Assembly: GCA_028723525.1 (NCBI GenBank)
Contig: JAQYET010000076.1
Span: 62,001-126,000, forward strand
Source of the DNA: Prevotellaceae bacterium
GTDB lineage: Bacteria; Bacteroidota; Bacteroidia; Bacteroidales; Bacteroidaceae
DNA length: 64,000 nt
Direction of reading: 5' to 3'
The notes under the pieces are model-generated. The model saw only the letters and a list, made by a program, of their open reading frames with translations, searched no databases and was not told the origin of the DNA. The translations under genes and the position numbers were made by a program. The first letter of the stretch is position 1, and every line of letters begins with the position of its first letter. This document shows positions 52,003-60,422 of the stretch, piece after piece.

Positions 52003-52034
52003 CAAATATATCAAATCTTTCTTTAACTACCAAA
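52003..52034 (-). promoter_or_regulatory. Promoter of the YtxH operon (minus strand)
   Basis: On the minus strand TTTG (52034-52031) and TATATTTG (52010-52003) are 20 nt apart. Confidence 0.75.
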
Positions 52035-52102
52035 GAAACTATGTTCTTTTTCTCAAAAAAGGTCGGTATTTGTTGCATTTAACAAACTTTATGCGCGCAT
52101 TC

Positions 52103-52134
52103 TTGTAAAGTTTGCTTGTTTTTATGTAATTTCG
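52103..52134 (+). promoter_or_regulatory. Probable promoter of the SPOR lipoprotein gene
   Basis: TAATTTCG at 52127-52134 differs from consensus in one base; TTG at 52103-52105 is 21 nt upstream. Confidence 0.5.
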
Positions 52135-52184
52135 CAGCAGTTTAATATTAACAGAATAGTAACATTTCAAATTATAAACAGCAA

Positions 52185-52703
52185 ATGAAGATTATGAAGA
52201 AGTACATGTTAGTTTCCGCAGGACTGGTTTTGGCATTGGCGTTCACGAGTTGTAATAAGACCTCTGAAAGTGCTTATCGCAAGATGTATGATGCAGCCAA
52301 GTCAAACGGAGGCACCGATATCGGCGCGCTGACGGGTGAAAATGCCGGCGAGGAGACTGTGGTCGTGGCTCCCGTTACGGAACGCCCAATCACAGAAATC
52401 ACCGTTACCGACAACTATGACAATGTTTCGGTGCGTCAGGAAAACGTGCGCGTGGTGAACGGCAACGGTCTGCGCAATTTCAGTGTAGTGGTGGGCTCGT
52501 TCAGCGTTGATGCCAACGCTTACGGTCTGCAGCAGAAACTCAAGGACGCAGGTTACGACGCACAGGTGGCTTATAGCGATGCACGCCGGATGTATCGCGT
52601 AATTGTCGCAACGTTCGACAACAAGGCAGACGCAGCGCGTAGCCGCAACGAATTCCGCTCGCAGTACCCCGATGCGTGGTTGCTCTCGCCGGAGATAAAA
52701 TAA
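52185..52703 (+). CDS. SPOR-domain lipoprotein
   Basis: The 172-residue protein has a signal peptide with lipobox FTSC (Cys near 23), a linker, and a SPOR domain at about 97-170 (NFSVVVGSFSVDANAYGLQQKLKDAGYDAQVAYSDARRMYRVIVATF). SPOR domains bind denuded glycan strands at division sites, suggesting an outer-membrane-anchored septal protein. ruvX begins 16 nt downstream. Confidence 0.88.
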   Translation: MKIMKKYMLVSAGLVLALAFTSCNKTSESAYRKMYDAAKSNGGTDIGALTGENAGEETVVVAPVTERPITEITVTDNYDNVSVRQENVRVVNGNGLRNFSVVVGSFSVDANAYGLQQKLKDAGYDAQVAYSDARRMYRVIVATFDNKADAARSRNEFRSQYPDAWLLSPEIK

Positions 52704-52719
52704 TAGGGGTGCAAAAGGC

Positions 52720-53151
52720 GTGGCGAGGATTATTTCTATCGACTACGGCAAGCGACGTACAGGTATAGCAGTCACCGACCCATTGCAGATTATTGCCAAT
52801 GGGTTGGCGACTGTTTCTACGTCACAACTGTATGCCTTCCTTGTGGATTACATTGCCAAGGAGCAGGTGGAACGCATAGTTATAGGCAAACCGATGCAGC
52901 CGAACGGCAAACCGAGCGAGAACCTTGTGCGCGTACAGCAGTTTGTGGCACGGTGGAAGAAGGAGCAGCCCGGGGTGCCCATAGAGTATGTTGACGAGCG
53001 TTTCACCTCCGTACTCGCTCACAAAGCAATGATAGATGGCGGATTGCACAAGAAAGCAAGGCAGGACAAGGCTCTCGTTGACGAGATTTCGGCAACCATA
53101 ATACTCCAAAGTTACATGGAGGGGAGAAGGATTTCCAAATCATTAGTTTGA
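52720..53151 (+). CDS. ruvX: RuvX/YqgF Holliday junction resolvase-like nuclease
   Basis: The 143-residue protein MARIISIDYGKRRTGIAVTDP has the RNase H-like fold of YqgF with conserved Asp8 (IDYGKRRTG), IVIGKP, EYVDERFTS and KALVDEISATIILQSYM. In E. coli the protein takes part in 16S rRNA 5'-end processing. The start is GTG at 52720; no ATG fits. def follows after 19 nt. Confidence 0.93.
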   Translation: MARIISIDYGKRRTGIAVTDPLQIIANGLATVSTSQLYAFLVDYIAKEQVERIVIGKPMQPNGKPSENLVRVQQFVARWKKEQPGVPIEYVDERFTSVLAHKAMIDGGLHKKARQDKALVDEISATIILQSYMEGRRISKSLV

Positions 53152-53170
53152 AAAATAAAATTATAATATC

Positions 53171-53731
53171 GTGATATTACCTATATATATATATGGACAA
53201 CCGGTGCTGAGAAAGGTGAGCGAGGACATACCAAAGGACTTCCCGGAACTGCACGAACTGATAGAGAACATGTTCGACACGCTCGCTGCGAGCGAGGGAA
53301 TAGGGCTCGCGGCACCACAGATAGGACGCGACATACGGGTGGTGGTGATAGACCTTGACCTGATTTCTGACGACCTGCCCGAATATAAGGGTTTCAGAAA
53401 GGCTTTCATCAATCCGCACATCTTGGAATATGATGAAAGCAAGACCGAGACAATGGAGGAAGGATGTCTCTCTTTGCCGGGAATACATGAGAAGGTGACA
53501 CGCCCGACAAGGATACGTGTGCGTTGGGAAGACGAAGAACGCAACGAATACGACGAATGGATAGACGGCTATCTTGCGCGGGTAATGCAGCATGAGTTTG
53601 ATCATCTCGACGGAAAGGTGTTTGTTGACCGCATAACTCCGCTTCGCAAAACCCTCATAAAAAACAAGCTGAAGGCGATGTCGCAGGGCAAATACCGTTG
53701 CGGATACCGCACGAAACCTGTCAGGAAATAA
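53171..53731 (+). CDS. def: Peptide deformylase
   Basis: Def removes the formyl group from new N-terminal Met before Map acts. The 186-residue protein has the three motifs GIGLAAPQIG (43-52), EEGCLS (96-101) and HEFDH (141-145), which bind the catalytic metal. The GTG at 53171 gives the family start MILPIYIYGQPVLRK. It lies in a ruvX-def-TPR run with 6 nt to the next gene. Confidence 0.96.
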   Translation: MILPIYIYGQPVLRKVSEDIPKDFPELHELIENMFDTLAASEGIGLAAPQIGRDIRVVVIDLDLISDDLPEYKGFRKAFINPHILEYDESKTETMEEGCLSLPGIHEKVTRPTRIRVRWEDEERNEYDEWIDGYLARVMQHEFDHLDGKVFVDRITPLRKTLIKNKLKAMSQGKYRCGYRTKPVRK

Positions 53732-53737
53732 TACGCC

Positions 53738-55702
53738 ATGCGCAGAATAATCCTCTGCTTGTCGATGTTTGTGCCGTTGATAGTCATGGCACAATTCAAC
53801 GTTGACAGACTGATAATGATAGGGCGAAGCGCGCTCTATTATGAGGATTATGTGCTTTCGATACAGTATTTCAACCAAGCCGTCAACGCGAAGCCGTTCC
53901 TTTATGAGCCGTGGTTCTATCGCGGAGTGGCAAAGTTCTATCTTGACGACTATGTGGGAGCAGAAAGCGACTGCACGGAGGCGATAAAACGCAATCCATA
54001 TATTACCGGAATGTATGAACTGAGGGGGCTTTGTCGCATCCGTCAGAAAAAATTCGATGATGCCATAGCCGACTATGACATGTCGATAAAGTATGACCCC
54101 ACGAACCGCGGACTGTGGTATAACCGCGTTCTATGCAAGATAGAGAACAAGGATTTCGACCGCGCCAATGCCGACCTTGACTCCATGATGGCGAGGTGGA
54201 GCGACTATTCTAAAGTGTATTCGCTGAAAGCAGAGGTGTGCCTGATGCAGAAAGACACCATTTGCGGCACGCAATATCTTGACAAGAGCCTTGAGATAGA
54301 CCCTTACGACGGTGAGACTTGGACTGTAAGGGCAATGATAAGTTTGTCGAGAAAACAATGGCGTGATGCCGACGAGCAGTTAGGTAAAGCCATTCACCTG
54401 AAGCCGAATGTGGCAGGCTACTACGTCAACCGTGCCCTCGCACGATATAACATAAACAATCTGCGAGGGGCTATGGAAGATTATGACAAGGCAATAGAGA
54501 TAGACCCTAACAACTTCATGGCGCACTATAACCGCGGACAGTTGCGCGTTCAGGTGGGAGACTACAACCGGGCAATAACCGATTTCGACTTCATCATACA
54601 ACACGAGCCGCAGAATTTCATGGCGATATTCAACCGTGCCCTGCTGCTTGACCGCACCGGAGACCTGCGCGGGGCGATACGTGACTATACTTCGGTAATC
54701 AATCAGTTCCCGAATTTCTGGACCGGGCTGCACTATCGGGCGCAGTGTTATCGCCGACTCGGCATGACGGCACGCGCCGAACAGGATGAGTTCCGCATTT
54801 TTCAGGCACAAAACAACAAGCACTTCGGTATTCAGAAACGTTGGAGCAAGGAAAAAACTCTTGAGGTCAGGAAGCGAAGTGAGATTGACATGGACAAGTA
54901 TAACCAAATGGTGGTTGCCGATGAGCCGATTGTTGAGCATGAATATAACAGCGAATACCGTGGCAAAGTGCAGAACCGGAAGGCCGGGGAGGAACTTATG
55001 CCGATGTTCTCGCTCGCTTTCGGACAGGCGGCAAACGGCGTAAGGAAATACACTGCGTTTGATATTGAACTTGAGAAAATCAACTCTCTGAAGAACGTTG
55101 ACGAGAACCTATACCTTGTGTGCAACCGAAATCCGCTCTCCGAAGAAGAGAGCAACCGATACTTTGCCCTTATCGACAAACTCAGTGCAGATATTGCCGC
55201 TGCCAAGAGTATCGATGCAGCACGACCGCTACTCATGAAGCGAGCTGCAGCATACATTCAGATGCAAAACCTTGACGACGCTATAAACGACCTTTCTGCT
55301 TATCTCTCAAGCGACAGTACATCGGCAATGGCGTTCTGCCAGCGTGCCGTTTGCCAGTCGCTGATGAACGATTTCAACGCTTCGCATGGCATCGATGTTC
55401 GGATAAAGGCAGCACGTACGCTCGAAGACTTCAATCTGGCCGTAAACCTGAACCCTGCCAGTGCGTTCATATTATATGACCGCGCGAACTTCCATGCGAT
55501 GAAGAAGGACTACGCACGAGCCATAGACGATTACACCGAAGCACTGCGCATAGACCCCAACCTTGCCGAAGCGTACTACAACCGCGGGTTGACGCGCCTT
55601 ACAACAGGCAACCGCGAGGAAGGAATAGCCGACTTGAGTAAGGCGGGAGAACTCGGACTGTTTGATGCTTACAGTATCATCCGTAAGTTCAGGGAAAAAT
55701 AA
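53738..55702 (+). CDS. Large secreted TPR protein, function unknown
   Basis: The 654-residue protein has a signal peptide (MRRIILCLSMFVPLIVMAQ) and many TPR repeats: roughly ten between 25 and 350 (for example YVLSIQYFNQAVNAKPFLYEPWFYRGVAKFYLDDYVGAESDCTEAIKRNP) and more at 560-640. The central part (355-470) has fewer repeats. It probably scaffolds envelope proteins, but the partner is unknown. It is 6 nt after def and 83 nt before the repeat array upstream of thrS. Confidence 0.88.
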   Translation: MRRIILCLSMFVPLIVMAQFNVDRLIMIGRSALYYEDYVLSIQYFNQAVNAKPFLYEPWFYRGVAKFYLDDYVGAESDCTEAIKRNPYITGMYELRGLCRIRQKKFDDAIADYDMSIKYDPTNRGLWYNRVLCKIENKDFDRANADLDSMMARWSDYSKVYSLKAEVCLMQKDTICGTQYLDKSLEIDPYDGETWTVRAMISLSRKQWRDADEQLGKAIHLKPNVAGYYVNRALARYNINNLRGAMEDYDKAIEIDPNNFMAHYNRGQLRVQVGDYNRAITDFDFIIQHEPQNFMAIFNRALLLDRTGDLRGAIRDYTSVINQFPNFWTGLHYRAQCYRRLGMTARAEQDEFRIFQAQNNKHFGIQKRWSKEKTLEVRKRSEIDMDKYNQMVVADEPIVEHEYNSEYRGKVQNRKAGEELMPMFSLAFGQAANGVRKYTAFDIELEKINSLKNVDENLYLVCNRNPLSEEESNRYFALIDKLSADIAAAKSIDAARPLLMKRAAAYIQMQNLDDAINDLSAYLSSDSTSAMAFCQRAVCQSLMNDFNASHGIDVRIKAARTLEDFNLAVNLNPASAFILYDRANFHAMKKDYARAIDDYTEALRIDPNLAEAYYNRGLTRLTTGNREEGIADLSKAGELGLFDAYSIIRKFREK

Positions 55703-55784
55703 CACTGTGAACGGATATAAAAAAACGATTGGGGGATACGCCTGAGTTTACCACAGAAAAGGATAAGAAAAAAGAACAGATTGA

Positions 55785-55992
55785 TTTTGTATTTCACTCG
55801 ATTTGCACTAACTCTACGTACTTGTGTCCGTGAAGTCAGGCTGCATCTCGGAAATAAAAAAGAATGAATTCTTTTTGTATTTCACTCGATTTGCACTAAC
55901 TCTACGTACTTGTGTCCGTGAAGTCAGGCTGCATCTCGGAAATAAAAAAGAATGAATTCTTTTTGTATTTCACTCGATTTGCACTAACTTTG
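55785..55992 (+). repeat. Tandem array of the 88-bp promoter repeat (about 2.4 copies)
   Basis: The conserved GCACTAACT occurs at 55805, 55893 and 55981, an exact 88-bp period. The first copy is truncated to its end. The array sits in the gap between the TPR gene and thrS. The first two copies continue into CTACG, and only the copy next to thrS has TAACTTTG. Confidence 0.9.
55962..55992 (+). promoter_or_regulatory. Repeat-borne promoter of thrS
   Basis: TTTG at 55962-55965 and TAACTTTG at 55985-55992, 19 nt apart, 29 nt before the thrS ATG. Confidence 0.8.
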
Positions 55993-56021
55993 CAAACGAC
56001 AAACAAACATATATTGTAGAT

Positions 56022-57989
56022 ATGATAAAAATTACTTTCCCGGATGGCTCGGTTCGCGAGTATGAGAGCGGAGTTACCGGACTTCAGATTGCCGAAAGCA
56101 TTTCGCCGGCTTTGGCTCGCAGCGTTGTAAGTTGCGGAGTGAACGGCGAAACAGTGGAATTGAACCGACCGATAGAACATGATGCGGAGATTTCCCTTTA
56201 CAAGTTTGAAGATGAAGAAGGCAAGCACACCTTCTGGCATACGAGTGCTCATCTTCTTGCAGAAGCATTGCAGGAACTCTATCCCGGCATACAGTTTGGT
56301 TTCGGTCCTGCCATAGAGAACGGTTTCTTCTATGATGTAATGACTCCCGAGGGGGTATCCATTTCGGAGAACGACTTCCCGAAAATAGAGGCAAAGATGC
56401 AGGAACTGGCTCGCAAGGACGAGGCTGTGGTGCGCCGTGATGTCTCAAAGGCAGACGCCTTGAAGGAGTTTAAGGCAGACGGACAGGAGTATAAATGCGA
56501 GCACATCGACCTTGACCTTGAGGACGGAACTATTTCAACATACACCCAAGGGACGTTTACCGACCTCTGCCGCGGTCCTCACCTCACATCGACAGGGGCT
56601 ATCAAGGCTATCAAGATAACAAGTGTTGCCGGAGCATTCTGGCGCGGCGATGCAAAGCGTGAGCAGATGACGCGTATCTACGGAATAACATTCCCTAAGA
56701 AAAAGATGCTCGACGAATATCTCGTAATGCTCGAAGAGGCAAAGAAACGCGACCACCGCAAGATTGGAAAGGAGATGGAACTCTTCATGTTCTCCGACCG
56801 CGTGGGTAAGGGTTTACCAATATGGTTGCCTAAGGGAACCGACCTCCGTCTGCGCCTTCAGGACATGTTGCGCAAGATACAGAAGAATTACGGCTATCAG
56901 GAGATAATGACCCCGCATATCGGTTCTAAGAACCTGTACATCACGAGTGGTCACTACGCGCACTACGGCAAGGATTCGTTCCAACCGATACTTACACCCG
57001 AGGACGATGAAGAATATATGCTGAAACCTATGAACTGCCCTCATCACTGTGAGGTGTTCGCATGGAAGCCGCGTTCTTACAAAGACCTGCCGCTGCGTAT
57101 AGCAGAGTTCGGAACGGTGTATAGATATGAAAAGAGCGGCGAACTGCACGGATTGACGCGCGTTCGCTCGTTTACACAGGACGATGCCCACATCTTCTGC
57201 CGCCCCGACCAGATAAAGACGGAGTTCATGCGAGTAATGGACATCATCAAGACGGTGTTCTCTACGTTCAACTTCGAGAACTATGAGGCGCAGATTTCGC
57301 TCCGCGATCCGAAGGATACGGAGAAATATATAGGCTCTGATGAGGTTTGGGAAGAGGCAGAGCAGGCTATCATCGACGCTTGTAAGGAGAAAGGACTGAA
57401 CGCAAAGATTGAGTATGGAGAGGCGGCTTTCTATGGTCCGAAACTTGACTTCATGGTGAAAGATGCCATCGGACGTCGCTGGCAGTTGGGCACTATACAG
57501 GTGGACTACAACCTCCCGGTGCGCTTCAAACTGGAATACACCGCAGAGGACAACAGCAAGAAGACACCTGTGATGATTCACAGAGCACCATTCGGCTCGA
57601 TGGAGCGTTTCACCGCGGTGCTGATAGAGCACACGGCAGGCAAGTTCCCGCTGTGGCTGACACCCGAGCAGGTGGCTATCCTGCCCATTTCGGAGAAGTT
57701 CGTAGATTATGCTAACAGCGTAAAACGTTATTTCGAAAGCGTAGGTGTGCGTTCTACGGTGGACGAACGCAACGAGAAAATCGGTCGCAAGATACGCGAT
57801 AACGAACTGAAGCGTATTCCGTACATGCTCATCGTGGGCGAGAAAGAGGAGGCTGAAGGACTTGTAAGCGTGCGTAAGCAGGGACAGGGCGACCAAGGTC
57901 AACTGAAGATGGAGGACTTCGCTGCACAGATAAATGCTGAAGTGGCAGAGATGTTAAAGGCTACAAACGTTGGTCCTGATGACAAATGA
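56022..57989 (+). CDS. thrS: Threonyl-tRNA synthetase
   Basis: ThrS charges tRNA-Thr and edits mischarged Ser-tRNA. The 655-residue protein has a TGS domain (1-60, [17 protein letters not shown]), an editing domain with [11 protein letters not shown] (about 74-84) and FTDLCRGPH, the class II core with [10 protein letters not shown] (zinc Cys), [13 protein letters not shown] and the anticodon-binding domain (about 545-640, [21 protein letters not shown]). The length is standard. Its promoter is formed by the neighbouring repeat copy. Confidence 0.97.
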   Translation: MIKITFPDGSVREYESGVTGLQIAESISPALARSVVSCGVNGETVELNRPIEHDAEISLYKFEDEEGKHTFWHTSAHLLAEALQELYPGIQFGFGPAIENGFFYDVMTPEGVSISENDFPKIEAKMQELARKDEAVVRRDVSKADALKEFKADGQEYKCEHIDLDLEDGTISTYTQGTFTDLCRGPHLTSTGAIKAIKITSVAGAFWRGDAKREQMTRIYGITFPKKKMLDEYLVMLEEAKKRDHRKIGKEMELFMFSDRVGKGLPIWLPKGTDLRLRLQDMLRKIQKNYGYQEIMTPHIGSKNLYITSGHYAHYGKDSFQPILTPEDDEEYMLKPMNCPHHCEVFAWKPRSYKDLPLRIAEFGTVYRYEKSGELHGLTRVRSFTQDDAHIFCRPDQIKTEFMRVMDIIKTVFSTFNFENYEAQISLRDPKDTEKYIGSDEVWEEAEQAIIDACKEKGLNAKIEYGEAAFYGPKLDFMVKDAIGRRWQLGTIQVDYNLPVRFKLEYTAEDNSKKTPVMIHRAPFGSMERFTAVLIEHTAGKFPLWLTPEQVAILPISEKFVDYANSVKRYFESVGVRSTVDERNEKIGRKIRDNELKRIPYMLIVGEKEEAEGLVSVRKQGQGDQGQLKMEDFAAQINAEVAEMLKATNVGPDDK

Positions 57990-57993
57990 GATT

Positions 57994-58032
57994 AGGCAAT
58001 GGTGATTTTACCTGAAATTACCATTGCCTTTC
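57994..58032 (+). terminator. Terminator of thrS
   Basis: AGGCAATGGT (57994-58003) pairs with ACCATTGCCT (58020-58029), extended by five inner pairs (58004-58008 with 58015-58019, the first a G:T wobble), followed by TTCC. Confidence 0.75.
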
Positions 58033-58100
58033 CAGAACTCATACGAGACGTATGGCATGGAAATGTGGAATAAACAAACTTATATGAAAAATACAATTTT

Positions 58101-60161
58101 ATGATTAACAAGCAACTATTAGAACCGGAAAGCATCGTTGTAATCGGTGGTTCCAATAATTGTCATAAGCCGGGTGGTGCCGTAGTGCGCAACCTTCTGA
58201 GTGGCGGGTATAAGGGAACGTTGCATATCGTCAACCCCAAAGAAGACGAGGTGCAGGGCATAAAAGCGTTCAATGATGTGAAAGAATTGCCGCAGACCGA
58301 CCTCGCAATTCTTGTAGTGGCAGCGAAATTCTGCCCGGAGTATGTGGAATTTCTTGCCGCCGAGAAGCAGACTCGGGCTTTCATAATCCTCTCTGCAGGT
58401 TTTGGAGAAGAGACAAAGGAAGGTGCGGTGCTCGAACAGCAGGTGCTCGACTCGTGCGAACGCCACGGTTGTGCACTCATCGGACCAAACTGTATCGGTC
58501 TGCTCACACGCTGGCATCACTCTGTGTTTACCAAACCCATACCCAACCTCAACCCTAAGGGCGTTGACTTCATTTCAGGTTCGGGTGCCACAGCGGTGTT
58601 TATTCTCGAAAGTGCGGTGACAAAGGGTCTTACGTTCAATTCTGTTTGGTCGGTTGGTAATGGTCGTCAGATAGGCATTGAGAGCGTTCTGGAATATATG
58701 GACGAGCATTTCGACCCGGAGAAAGACTCTAAGGTGAAATTGCTCTACGTAGAGAACATATCCGACCCGGATAAACTTCTGCAGCACGCAACGTCGCTTA
58801 TACGCAAGGGATGTCGCATTGCCGCGATTAAGGCAGGCTCTTCAGAGAGTGGCAGTCGTGCCGCATCAAGTCACACCGGAGCCATTGCTTCGAGCGATTC
58901 GGCAGTGGAGGCTCTCTTCCGCAAGGCCGGCATCGTGCGCTGTTTCTCACGCGACGAGCTGACAACCGTGGGCTGTATATTCACACTTCCGCGCTTGACA
59001 GGAAAGAATGTGGCAATCGTGACCCATGCCGGAGGTCCCGGTGTGATGCTTACGGATGCTCTTTCAAAGGGTGGAATGAACGTTCCGCCAATCTCCGGAA
59101 AGGTTGCCGACGAGCTGAAAGAACTTCTCTTCCCCGGCTCTTCAGTGGCAAATCCGATTGACATCCTCGCCACCGGAACGCCCGAACATCTCGGTCTCGC
59201 AATCGATTACTGCGAAAAGAAGTTCGATAATATTGACGCCATAATGGTTATTTTCGGCACACCGGGACTCGTTGAACTATATGAGGCATACGATGTGTTG
59301 CACAAGAAGATGCTCGAATGTAAGAAACCGATATTCCCGATACTTCCAAGTGTGGTGACAGCCGGACCGGAAGTGAGCGAATTCCTGCAGCATGGGCATG
59401 TTAATTTCTCTGATGAAGTGGTGCTTGCCACTGCTCTGTCACAGATTATGAGGACACCGGAGCCTGCCGATGAGTTGATGGAAACCAACGGTGTTGATGT
59501 GCCCCGCATACGCCGTATCATAGACGGCATAGGAGAGAATGGTTACATCTCGCCGAAACTTGTCAACGAACTTCTTGACAGTGCCGGTATTCCTACCGTT
59601 CCGGAGTTTGTCAGCAGCAGCAAGAGAGACTTGATTGCATTTGCCGAGAAGTGCGGTTATCCGGTTGTGGCAAAGGTCGTAGGACCGGTGCATAAGAGCG
59701 ATGTAGGTGGCGTTGTGCTGAATGTTGGCACTTCGGAGCAACTCGCCGGAGAGTTCGACCGCATGATGAAGATTACCGATGCCACGGCAGTGATGGTGCA
59801 GAAGATGATAAAGGGTACCGAACTTTTCATCGGCGCGAAGTATGAACCGCGCTTCGGTCATGTCGTGTTGTGCGGTCTCGGAGGTATATTCGTTGAGGTT
59901 TTGAAGGATGTTTCGAGCGGTCTTGCCCCATTGTCTTACGCCGAGGCAGAGAACATGATAACTTCGCTCAGAGGCTATAAGATAATAAAGGGTACACGAG
60001 GACAGAAAGGACTCAACGAGAAAAAGTATGCAGAGATTATCGTTCGCCTGTCAACTCTCCTCCGCCATGCTACGGAAATAAAGGAGATGGACATAAATCC
60101 ATTGCTCGCAGACGAGAACGATGTCATTGCTGTGGATGCCCGAATACTTGTGGAAAAATAA
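58101..60161 (+). CDS. ADP-forming acyl-CoA (acetate-CoA) ligase, fused alpha-beta
   Basis: The 686-residue protein joins the CoA-binding and ligase alpha domains (1-450, VVIGGSNNCHKPGGAVVRNLLSGGYKG and the catalytic His258 in SSHTGA) with the ATP-grasp beta domain (about 465-686, KVVGPVHKSDVGGVVLNV, GAKYEPRFGHVVLCGLGGIFVE). Such enzymes convert acetyl-CoA plus ADP and phosphate to acetate plus ATP. It has no GNAT domain, so it is not a Pat acetyltransferase. It is between two terminators; the promoter is not clear. Confidence 0.9.
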   Translation: MINKQLLEPESIVVIGGSNNCHKPGGAVVRNLLSGGYKGTLHIVNPKEDEVQGIKAFNDVKELPQTDLAILVVAAKFCPEYVEFLAAEKQTRAFIILSAGFGEETKEGAVLEQQVLDSCERHGCALIGPNCIGLLTRWHHSVFTKPIPNLNPKGVDFISGSGATAVFILESAVTKGLTFNSVWSVGNGRQIGIESVLEYMDEHFDPEKDSKVKLLYVENISDPDKLLQHATSLIRKGCRIAAIKAGSSESGSRAASSHTGAIASSDSAVEALFRKAGIVRCFSRDELTTVGCIFTLPRLTGKNVAIVTHAGGPGVMLTDALSKGGMNVPPISGKVADELKELLFPGSSVANPIDILATGTPEHLGLAIDYCEKKFDNIDAIMVIFGTPGLVELYEAYDVLHKKMLECKKPIFPILPSVVTAGPEVSEFLQHGHVNFSDEVVLATALSQIMRTPEPADELMETNGVDVPRIRRIIDGIGENGYISPKLVNELLDSAGIPTVPEFVSSSKRDLIAFAEKCGYPVVAKVVGPVHKSDVGGVVLNVGTSEQLAGEFDRMMKITDATAVMVQKMIKGTELFIGAKYEPRFGHVVLCGLGGIFVEVLKDVSSGLAPLSYAEAENMITSLRGYKIIKGTRGQKGLNEKKYAEIIVRLSTLLRHATEIKEMDINPLLADENDVIAVDARILVEK

Positions 60162-60232
60162 AGAAACATTTCCGACAGGGGTAAATACCGGGCTTTAATA
60201 CAGAAAGAGTTTACGGCTCGTAAAACATAAAT

Positions 60233-60282
60233 ACAGGGTCAATCAATTACTTGGATTACAAGAGTTGATTGACCCTGTTTTA
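60233..60282 (+). terminator. Terminator of the acyl-CoA ligase gene
   Basis: A 14-bp stem ACAGGGTCAATCAA (60233-60246) / TTGATTGACCCTGT (60265-60278) followed by TTTAA. The rest of the 261-nt gap (60162-60422) shows no gene. Confidence 0.85.
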
Positions 60283-60422
60283 ATTCCGGTCGGTCATTCG
60301 GACACGTACTTACAAGCAAACATAATCAGCCGGGGAACGACACAATTAAATAAAGTGTAAGTGCAAGTGGTCTAATGAACGGTTTCGGCTTAATATTTAG
60401 CATACAATAATACTTATTATGT

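Noticed and set aside
55703..56021. A T-box leader before thrS, and likewise before pheS.
   Set aside because: The whole region is the tandem repeat plus a leader of about 25 nt; no T-box sequence or specifier hairpin is visible.
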